Shown one piece after another: positions 5,690 through 11,898 of a stretch of 18,586 nt of DNA. Numbering within the stretch: position 1 is the stretch's first letter; the number at the start of each line of letters is the position of its first letter. The notes below the pieces were generated by a model. That model was not told the DNA's origin. It saw only the letters and a program-made list of their open reading frames with translations, and did no database searches. The translations under genes were made by a program, and so were the position numbers. This DNA is from Methanosphaera sp. rholeuAM6 (GTDB lineage: Archaea > Methanobacteriota > Methanobacteria > Methanobacteriales > Methanobacteriaceae): assembly GCA_003266105.1 (NCBI GenBank), contig MVAA01000092.1, forward strand, positions 8,632 to 27,217. Direction: 5' to 3'.

Positions 5690-6655
5690 TCATTCTCCAA
5701 TTTCTTCAATTTCAATTAGTTTTTTCTCTTTTGAGGATCTCATTGCAGCTTCAACAATCTTTAATGCTTCAAAACCATCCTGTCCTGATACTTCAGGTTG
5801 TGTGTCTGTTTGAACGGCATTGACAAAAGATCTTAATTCTTCCTTTAACGGTTCCTTATTATCAACTTTTACTTTTTCAACCTTGTTGTTTTCCTTGTAA
5901 ACTGTTACGGTTTGTTCTCCATAGTCTACTGATATGATACCGTCGACTCCGGTAATGTTTAGTTGTCTTTTCTTGTATGGTGTCAGCCAGTTTGTTTCAA
6001 GGATTGTAAGAACTTCGTTTTCATATTTTGTCATGATTTCGGCATGATCTTCAAATTCACAGTTTTTAAGGTTACTGCTCATGTTTGCATATACCGTACT
6101 GGCATTTCCTTCAAACAGGTAGTTGAATATGTCAATGTCATGTATTGCAAGGTCTATTGCTACTCCAACATCACGTATACGTGGTGGATATGGACCTAAA
6201 CGTTTTGCATGTGCTGTTACTACGTCTCCCACTTCTCCCTCGTCAATTAATTTTTTAGCTACCCTTACTGCCGGGTTAAATCTTTCGACGTGTCCTGTGG
6301 CCAGTGTTACTCCTGCATCGTTGGCAGCGTCAATCATTTCCTGTGCTTCCTCGAGCTTTGAGGCTATCGGTTTTTCAACCAGAACATTTTTTCCAGCTTC
6401 TATTGCATTCATTGCCACGTCATGGTGGAATACTGTTGGTACACAGACGTTTACTGCTTCAATATCCTCTAGTTGCAGGATATTGTCAAAGTCAACGTAT
6501 CCGACCGTGTTAAATTCCTTTGAAACAGAATCAAGTGTTCCACGTACCATATCAGATATTGCAAGTAGATTTGCATTTTCTAGTTCGGAGTAAATTCTTA
6601 CATGGTTATATCCCATTGCTCCTACACCAATTACTCCGACATTAGTTTTTTTCAT
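5690..6655 (-). CDS. Gfo/Idh/MocA family NAD(P)-dependent oxidoreductase
   Basis: 321 residues. The N-terminal Rossmann domain carries GVIGVGAMG (GxGxxG about 10-15), the family VEKPIA motif at about 93-98 (catalytic lysine) and a C-terminal sugar-binding domain with DLAIHDIDIF (His about 172). These enzymes oxidise or reduce sugar or inositol derivatives. A plausible role is UDP-N-acetylglucosamine 3-dehydrogenase, a euryarchaeal member feeding diacetamido-sugar synthesis, but no aminotransferase or glycosyltransferase lies nearby, so the substrate is unknown. Its ATG shares the bases ATGA with the hemC stop (4-nt overlap), pointing to translational coupling; the regulator gene follows 4 nt after its stop. 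The link to tetrapyrrole synthesis is positional only. Confidence 0.85.
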   Translation of the reverse strand: MKKTNVGVIGVGAMGYNHVRIYSELENANLLAISDMVRGTLDSVSKEFNTVGYVDFDNILQLEDIEAVNVCVPTVFHHDVAMNAIEAGKNVLVEKPIASKLEEAQEMIDAANDAGVTLATGHVERFNPAVRVAKKLIDEGEVGDVVTAHAKRLGPYPPRIRDVGVAIDLAIHDIDIFNYLFEGNASTVYANMSSNLKNCEFEDHAEIMTKYENEVLTILETNWLTPYKKRQLNITGVDGIISVDYGEQTVTVYKENNKVEKVKVDNKEPLKEELRSFVNAVQTDTQPEVSGQDGFEALKIVEAAMRSSKEKKLIEIEEIGE

Positions 6656-7524
6656 AATGCTTCCTCTCTCAATCTTTTTCCAATGGATTTGGCAGTTGCA
6701 ATTGCATCATCTTTTTTGGAAGTTTCGGTGATGTTTGCCAGCATTTCTCCTTGCGGACTTAACAATTCACAGTGTATACTAATATCATTTCCATTTACCT
6801 TAGATACAATACCTACAGGCCATTGACAACCCACTTCTAATGTTTCAAGTATTGCCTTTTCACATAAGGCCTCACATCTGGTGTTGTCATCGTTAAGTTT
6901 GCTTACAACATCATAGTATTCCGAATCTTTATGTGTCATGACGGCTAATGCTCCCTGTCCAGCCGGAGGTACAATGTATGTTTCATCGAAGACTTCTTTG
7001 ACGTGTTCCTGTAGTCCTAAACGATTTATTCCTGCCAATGCCATTATTGTTGCATCGTATTCTCCGTCCTCTACTTTTCTGATACGTGTATCAATGTTTC
7101 CCCGTATCGGTTTGGTTACTATGTTTTTCTCGTGTAGTTTACAGAATGCTTCCCTTCTTACACTACTGGTTCCTAGTGTTGCTCCATCAGGCAGTTCATC
7201 CCATGAGTAGTTGGAAATCAGTACTTCGTTAACGGCTTCTCTTTTGGGGATTGCAGTTATTGCAAGTTGGTCGTTTAGTTCACTTGGAAGGTCTTTGAAG
7301 CTGTGAACAGCAAAGTCTATGCTTCCGTCTATTAATGCAGTGTCTAATTCTTTTGTGAATATTCCTTTTGCATCAATATTATATAATTGTGAGTCTTTAA
7401 TTTTATCTCCTGTTGTCTTAATAATCTTTGTTTCTATTTTTTCTCCAATAATTTCCTCTAAAGAATCAACAACAGTTTGAGTTTGTGTTGTAGCTAGTTT
7501 ACTACCCCTTGTACCAACTATCAA
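6652..7524 (-). CDS. hemC: Porphobilinogen deaminase (hydroxymethylbilane synthase)
   Basis: 290 residues. It condenses four porphobilinogens into hydroxymethylbilane, the entry to sirohydrochlorin, F430 and cobamides in methanogens. Seen: the N-terminal IVGTRGSKLATTQT, catalytic DFAVHSFKDLP (Asp about 78), substrate-binding arginines in LGTSSVRREAF and RGNIDTRIRK, and the dipyrromethane-cofactor cysteine in VGCQWPVG (Cys about 233). Length is slightly short of bacterial enzymes but normal for archaea. The start is TTG with AGGAGG spaced 8 nt; a nearer ATG is out of frame and an in-frame stop lies directly upstream. First gene of a three-gene unit ending with the GfcR-like regulator; cfbE, a late F430 gene, is the next gene upstream on the same strand. 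Confidence 0.95.
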   Translation of the reverse strand: MIVGTRGSKLATTQTQTVVDSLEEIIGEKIETKIIKTTGDKIKDSQLYNIDAKGIFTKELDTALIDGSIDFAVHSFKDLPSELNDQLAITAIPKREAVNEVLISNYSWDELPDGATLGTSSVRREAFCKLHEKNIVTKPIRGNIDTRIRKVEDGEYDATIMALAGINRLGLQEHVKEVFDETYIVPPAGQGALAVMTHKDSEYYDVVSKLNDDNTRCEALCEKAILETLEVGCQWPVGIVSKVNGNDISIHCELLSPQGEMLANITETSKKDDAIATAKSIGKRLREEAL

Positions 7525-7640
7525 TCAACATACCTCCTATTTTTTGTACGCTAAAAATGTAAAAATGATATTAGTTAATTGTTTTTAGTTTTTCGGCTTA
7601 TTCATCAGATTTTTGTGAATTCGATAAAATATTTTTATAG

Positions 7641-7662
7641 TCTTTATTTATATATGTTTAAA
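7641..7662 (-). promoter_or_regulatory. Candidate BRE/TATA promoter of the hemC unit
   Basis: The minus strand reads TTTAAACATATATAAATAAA: an A-rich BRE-like element followed by TATATAAA, about 120 nt upstream of the hemC TTG. It is the best TATA match in the 241-bp gap between cfbE and hemC. The rest of that gap holds only AT-rich sequence and a TCTTTTAAAAGA palindrome (7714-7725). Confidence 0.4.
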
Positions 7663-7765
7663 ATTATTAATATAGTTTATAGAATTTCAGTAGAAATTAA
7701 GTAATAATTTTTTTCTTTTAAAAGATTTAATGACTTATAATATTTTTAAACCATTTATAATTATT

Positions 7766-9118
7766 TTATTCGGTTAGTTTAGTTAAATCATTAATGTTTG
7801 AGTTGTATTCGCTTCTATAAATTACTTGAACAATCTTTTCATCACTCTCATTAACACAGAAGTGGATTGCCTCCCCCAAGTCTCTGAAGTAAATGTGTTC
7901 TTCAGCCAATTTTTTCAGCAAACTCTTCCCTAAGCTTCCGCACAACACAATTCTCTCTTTATCAACACTTTTCAGGTAGTTTGACAATTTATCTTCATCT
8001 ATTTCTTCACAGGTTATTCCATAGTCTCCACCGATTATAACCATGAAATCGTTACTGAATTTTGATATGTTGTAAATGCATTTTTTTATTGATGTCGTGT
8101 TTAATCCGGGATTTATATCTTCTATAAGAATTTTATTTCCAATATTCCTGTAAGAGTTTCTTCCGATGATATCATCCGATGAGGATAGATTGGAAAGTAT
8201 TTCTTCCATGGACATGTCTGCCATTAAAGCTGTGGAAACTGCAAACATTAGGTTGTTTACATAAAAGTCGCTTAAAGCAAAATGCTTAATCCTATAATTC
8301 CTGTTAAAATATTTCATGCAAAATGAAGTGTTGTCCAGTCCAAATTCCACATCATAAGCATAAATATCTGCATCATTATCATCATAACTTAAAGTTACGG
8401 CATTTGCCTTATCAGCATAGAAGTTTTTGTAACAGTCATAATCACATAATACCTGTTGGCTCTCAAAAACGGAAGCCTTGGCAACACTTGCACTGCTGGC
8501 ATTTCTACAGATGGGATAATCCTCCAGAATATTGGTTAACACGCCAATAAAACCTTTGGGCACAACACCCAGCGAAACCTCAAAAATGGCATACTCAACT
8601 TTATCCAGAACATTTTCCTTCCTTGCAATGTTAACTGCGGTGATAATGCTTGCAGGTGTTATACTAAGGTGTTCAACAAGAGTAGTGTCATTATACGTTA
8701 ACCTGTCACTTGTCAAAACAAGAGCATTATGATTTCTGAAGATATCCCTTAAAAAGCTGGTTACCGTTGTCTTTCCCTTAACGCCCGTTACCTGTATTAA
8801 CTTGAAATCCACATCCATTTTGGCCAACAAATAGGAAACAAATTCATGATGAGTATAATCCGTGCCAATAACGGGAGGCATATGAACGGGATTAATCTTA
8901 ACAAATGAATCTTCATCCTCAAGAATATCATCTAACGACAGAAAGGTAACATTAAGCCTGGAGGATATGCTCTTTTTCTCATCATTAGTGAGCTTATCAT
9001 AAATATCATAAAAAAATAAATTATTCTGGGTGTACTTAGAATACTCCTCCAATAAAACAAGACCGCCATGATTAGCATCACTGAACAAAACATTTTTCTT
9101 AGTCATAAGTACACTCAT
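7766..9118 (-). CDS. cfbE: Mur ligase family protein, probable coenzyme F430 synthase CfbE
   Basis: 450 residues. CfbE is a MurF-like ATP-dependent enzyme closing the last ring of F430, the Ni-tetrapyrrole of methyl-coenzyme M reductase. The central domain has the P-loop TGVKGKTT (about 111-118). Features I associate with CfbE and not with peptidoglycan Mur ligases are the N-terminal SDANHGGLVLLEEYSK, the PVHMPP motif, YTHHEFV, then LSITPAS, FEVSLG and GVLTNILEDYP. The C-terminal domain ends with the usual Mur III fold (VIIGGDYG, VLCGSLGKSLLKKLAEE). The alternative is a pseudomurein peptide ligase, since Methanobacteriales have several Mur homologues; hemC nearby favours F430. It starts 14 nt after the NAD kinase stop. 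ATG 9118 has only a weak ribosome site (GGATGAGTG), and ATG 9106 is also possible. Confidence 0.75.
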   Translation of the reverse strand: MSVLMTKKNVLFSDANHGGLVLLEEYSKYTQNNLFFYDIYDKLTNDEKKSISSRLNVTFLSLDDILEDEDSFVKINPVHMPPVIGTDYTHHEFVSYLLAKMDVDFKLIQVTGVKGKTTVTSFLRDIFRNHNALVLTSDRLTYNDTTLVEHLSITPASIITAVNIARKENVLDKVEYAIFEVSLGVVPKGFIGVLTNILEDYPICRNASSASVAKASVFESQQVLCDYDCYKNFYADKANAVTLSYDDNDADIYAYDVEFGLDNTSFCMKYFNRNYRIKHFALSDFYVNNLMFAVSTALMADMSMEEILSNLSSSDDIIGRNSYRNIGNKILIEDINPGLNTTSIKKCIYNISKFSNDFMVIIGGDYGITCEEIDEDKLSNYLKSVDKERIVLCGSLGKSLLKKLAEEHIYFRDLGEAIHFCVNESDEKIVQVIYRSEYNSNINDLTKLTE

Positions 9119-9132
9119 CCATCGCTTGCGAA

Positions 9133-9960
9133 TTATCCGATTGTTAACTTCTCATTTACACTTGCATAGAAATTTTTCCTAAACCTTACAAAGTATGCAA
9201 GATCCTCTGATTTTCTTAACTTAATCTCATCCATATAACCATATTCCTTGTTATTTACGCCATCAAGTACTGCAAGACCCTTTTTATCTTCCTGAAGGAA
9301 CTTGACAGTTATTCTGCTGTCGGCAGGAACAATTTTAGGTCTTGTATTAAGTTTGAATGGACATATTGGTATGATAATGGCAGCATCCACGCGAGGATCC
9401 ACAATAGGACCGCCGGCACTCATGGCATAAGCAGTGGACCCGCTAGGCGTGGATACAATTAAACCATCGGCACGAACATTGTCCACAATCTCCTCATCAA
9501 CGTTGATTTCCAAATCAAGCATCTTACCCGGCTGACTGGTCATGATAACCAGTTCATTAAGTACGGTAATCCACTCATCATCACAACAGACATCCAACTG
9601 CAGACGTTCCTCGATAAAGAAATCATAACTGAGAAGAGCATCCAGACATTCAAAAATGTCATCAGGTTCAACTTCCGTTAAAAAACCAACAGTACCCATG
9701 TTAATACTTAGAATTGGTATCTTCTTAGGAGATAAAATATGCTGAGTTTTAAGAACAGTACCATCACCGCCGACACAAATAACAAAATCTGAACTCATAT
9801 CCTCTACAGGACAATGATACATCTCGTATTCTGGGAGATTTTTTGCAATGTTGGTATCTATTTCAATATCCACCCTATTATCAAGAAGATAATTGATTAT
9901 GCTGGCATCCAGTTCAAGAGCATCCTGTTTATCGCATCGTGAAACAATTCCAATTTTCAA
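9133..9960 (-). CDS. nadK: NAD kinase
   Basis: 275 residues. It phosphorylates NAD(H) to NADP(H) with ATP or polyphosphate. Diagnostic motifs: GGDGT at 64-68, NE at about 135-136 (VLNELVI), and the glycine-rich STPSGSTAYAMSAGGP block at about 170-185. In some methanogens, such as M. jannaschii MJ0917, this domain is fused to an inositol-phosphatase-like domain acting as NADP phosphatase; here the two halves are separate neighbouring genes, the phosphatase gene ending 18 nt upstream. The start is ATG with AGGAGTGA a few bases upstream. cfbE follows 14 nt after the stop, so the three are probably one operon. Confidence 0.95.
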   Translation of the reverse strand: MKIGIVSRCDKQDALELDASIINYLLDNRVDIEIDTNIAKNLPEYEMYHCPVEDMSSDFVICVGGDGTVLKTQHILSPKKIPILSINMGTVGFLTEVEPDDIFECLDALLSYDFFIEERLQLDVCCDDEWITVLNELVIMTSQPGKMLDLEINVDEEIVDNVRADGLIVSTPSGSTAYAMSAGGPIVDPRVDAAIIIPICPFKLNTRPKIVPADSRITVKFLQEDKKGLAVLDGVNNKEYGYMDEIKLRKSEDLAYFVRFRKNFYASVNEKLTIG

Positions 9961-9978
9961 ATCATATCACTCCTTAAT

Positions 9979-10809
9979 TCAGTCTAACAGTCTAATGATA
10001 TCCTCTCGTAACTTTTTGTTTGGGGTGGCAATAATGGTGGTTTTCTCATTTAAATCCACCTGACTGGATAGGGCATTGGAGTAAATGTCGGAAATGTGAC
10101 CACCTGCTTCCTTGACGATAAGCTGACTGGCGGCAATATCCAAGACCCTTACGGCCTGCGTGTCGAGGAAAACATCATAAATACCCTCAGCTACAAAACA
10201 CATTTCAATGGCAATAGCTCCCATGATACGCATACGTCTAACGTGAGCATAAATATTGTTCATGTCACGACTGGACCTGTAAAGATAAGTGCTTAATGTT
10301 GCTCTTCCTGCTTCTTCAACACCTGAAACACTTATTGATTCACCATTCTTTTTGGCTCCCCTATTTTTAACGGCATAATATGAGTCACCTGTCGGGAAAT
10401 TCTTGACAAAAGCAATATTTACATCTGCAAGAGTAATCTTTGAAAGGGCATTATCATCATCAAGCGGGGCAATGGCAATGGAAATGCCGAAACATGGAAT
10501 ATTCTTCATGGCATTAGTAGTACCATCCAACGGATCCATAATCATTACAATCTCGGCAGATTCCTCACCAATCTTAATCGTACCGATTTCTTCACTGACA
10601 AGAATTAAAGACCTGCCCGTATCTTTCAATACGTCTATAGCAGCATTTTCTGCGTATTCATCAATTTTATGGGTTGGTGTACCATCGGCACCTATCTTGG
10701 TAACGCTGGTAAGATCAGGGTCTTTTCTTGCTTCCAGGAGTGATTCTTCAACATTCTTAGAAATTACTGAACAGATATCTAACCAATATTTTATATTTTC
10801 ATTTTTCAT
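9979..10809 (-). CDS. Inositol monophosphatase family protein (FBPase IV / NADP phosphatase candidate)
   Basis: 276 residues. Mg-dependent phosphatase fold with metal ligands in LVSEE (Glu 73/74), DPLDGTTNA (92-100) and the C-terminal RVLDIAASQLIVKEAGG. Archaeal members hydrolyse inositol-1-phosphate and fructose-1,6-bisphosphate, and in M. jannaschii a related domain fused to NAD kinase is an NADP phosphatase. Because NAD kinase is the next gene downstream, NADP dephosphorylation is a reasonable guess alongside sugar phosphates; sequence alone does not decide. The ATG has a weak ribosome site (GATGATGTG). It leads the phosphatase-nadK-cfbE run and is divergent from the DUF3990-like gene. Confidence 0.88.
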   Translation of the reverse strand: MKNENIKYWLDICSVISKNVEESLLEARKDPDLTSVTKIGADGTPTHKIDEYAENAAIDVLKDTGRSLILVSEEIGTIKIGEESAEIVMIMDPLDGTTNAMKNIPCFGISIAIAPLDDDNALSKITLADVNIAFVKNFPTGDSYYAVKNRGAKKNGESISVSGVEEAGRATLSTYLYRSSRDMNNIYAHVRRMRIMGAIAIEMCFVAEGIYDVFLDTQAVRVLDIAASQLIVKEAGGHISDIYSNALSSQVDLNEKTTIIATPNKKLREDIIRLLD

Positions 10810-10938
10810 ATTTCACACATCATCTTACAATATTTTCTATTGAATATTATTATCTTTGTTAAAGTATTTCAAAACTTTGATGTAATGAAAAAAATAAACC
10901 ATTATATTATTGGGAAAAAGAAAAAAATAATATTCATT

Positions 10939-10957
10939 TTTTTTATATATTATATTA
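10939..10957 (+). promoter_or_regulatory. Candidate TATA element for the DUF3990/DUF3791-like pair
   Basis: TTTTTTTATATATTATATT lies about 30 nt before the ATG at 10978, which would give a very short leader. A second TATA-like ATTATATTATT at about 10900-10910 would give a longer leader that includes the GGTG at 10967. Which is used cannot be told from sequence. Confidence 0.3.
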
Positions 10958-10977
10958 AGAGAAATAGGTGTAATATA

Positions 10978-11439
10978 ATGATAATTTATCATGGAAGTCC
11001 AGAAATAGTTAAACAACCAGAAATAAGAATTGGGAAATACAATAAAGATTTTTCATTTGGTTTTTATTGTACATTACTTGAAAAACAAGCATTTCGATGG
11101 GCTACAAGATTTGGTGAAGGATATGTTAATGAATATGAATATGAAACAGATAATTCATTGAACATATTAAAGTTTGATGAAATGACTGAAGAGTGGTTGG
11201 ACTTCGTAGTATCCTGTAGAAGAGGTATAACCCACAAGTATGATATAGTGGAAGGCCCCGTAGCAGATGATGTAATCTATAATTATATTCAGGATTTTCT
11301 GGATGAAAAGATTTCTCGTGAAGCATTTTGGGCTTTGGTTAAATTTAAATATCCAACCCATCAGATATGCTTCAACACCAAAAGGTCATTGGAAACAATA
11401 AGATTTAAAGGAGTGAAAAAAGTTCATGAACAAAAATAA
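10978..11439 (+). CDS. DUF3990-like protein, ADP-ribosyltransferase-type fold suspected
   Basis: 153 residues. The sequence follows the DUF3990 pattern: IIYHGSPEIVKQPEI at the N-terminus, FSFGFYCTLLEKQAFRWATRF, then KYDIVEGPVADD and a C-terminal QICFNTKRSLETIRFKG. This layout (YHG near the start, a GFY motif 25 residues later, a final Q-x-x-F strand) resembles ADP-ribosyltransferase domains, with His5, Tyr30 and Gln129 as candidate active-site residues; that link is inference. ATG 10978 is preferred because GGTG precedes it and the family begins there; the open frame runs back to 10840 through a Lys/Ile-rich, poor extension. It overlaps the next gene by 14 nt, and very AT-rich codons and a bacterial-type family suggest transfer. 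No signal peptide, so it probably acts in the cytoplasm. Confidence 0.7.
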   Translation: MIIYHGSPEIVKQPEIRIGKYNKDFSFGFYCTLLEKQAFRWATRFGEGYVNEYEYETDNSLNILKFDEMTEEWLDFVVSCRRGITHKYDIVEGPVADDVIYNYIQDFLDEKISREAFWALVKFKYPTHQICFNTKRSLETIRFKGVKKVHEQK

Positions 11440-11863
11440 CAACGCACTCTTTTACACATGTAGTTTAATTGAATTCATATCCCGACAAACAAATAATCAT
11501 AGAAATACTGTTATAAACTTATTGGGAAATGATTTGGAAAGAATATACAATTATTCAGACATTTTCCATCAGGAACCAATAGAAAAAGTTGCTGATGATT
11601 TCATAACGCGCAATAACATAAGTACCGGACAGTTTGACAATGTAAGTGAATGCAAATATATTGTACCAGGATACTGGGATATTGGAGAAGTATTTGAACG
11701 ACTGATAGAGGACTGCTATGATGAGGAAAATGTTTTTGTAGGAATACGTGAAGTCTACGATTCATGGCTTGCAGATAAAATACTTAATTTCAATACTGAT
11801 TTATATTATCAGCCAAGAGATTATCTTAGAGAATGTTACAAAGAGGGAAAAATAGTGTACTGA
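11426..11863 (+). CDS. DUF3791-like protein, probable partner of the DUF3990-like gene
   Basis: 145 residues. The first about 65 residues (NNALFYTCSLIEFISRQTN through IFHQEPIEKVADDFI) match my memory of the DUF3791 helical domain: IE after an FYTCS-like start, a middle LERIY, and a final VADDF. The C-terminal part, with VPGYWDIGEVFERLIEDC, is an added segment and ends in a charged helix (RDYLRECYKEGKIVY). Function unknown. In gut bacteria DUF3791 and DUF3990 genes are commonly adjacent, which suggests a binding partner, possibly an antitoxin or immunity protein. Its ATG lies within the end of the upstream gene (14-nt overlap), with GGAG 12 nt upstream, so translation is probably coupled. Convergent with lon, 35 nt away. 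Confidence 0.6.
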   Translation: MNKNNNALFYTCSLIEFISRQTNNHRNTVINLLGNDLERIYNYSDIFHQEPIEKVADDFITRNNISTGQFDNVSECKYIVPGYWDIGEVFERLIEDCYDEENVFVGIREVYDSWLADKILNFNTDLYYQPRDYLRECYKEGKIVY

Positions 11864-11874
11864 ACAAAACATTC

Positions 11875-11898
11875 CTTAAAAAAATTAAAATGAGGAGG
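11875..11898 (-). terminator. Pyrimidine tract after the lon stop, candidate terminator
   Basis: After the lon stop the minus strand reads CCTCCTCATTTTAATTTTTTT. There is no hairpin. The stop plus following seven bases, TAACCTCCTC, are identical to the KH gene 3' end. The U7 run fits archaeal termination. Confidence 0.4.

Noticed and set aside
7714..7725. TCTTTTAAAAGA palindrome as terminator of cfbE
   Set aside because: A pure A/T-dominated self-complement with no loop and weak pairing; too weak to call.
10840..10977. N-terminal extension of the DUF3990-like frame
   Set aside because: The added residues are Lys/Ile/Phe-rich and derive from promoter-like AT sequence; the conserved family start IIYHGS and the GGTG site support ATG 10978.
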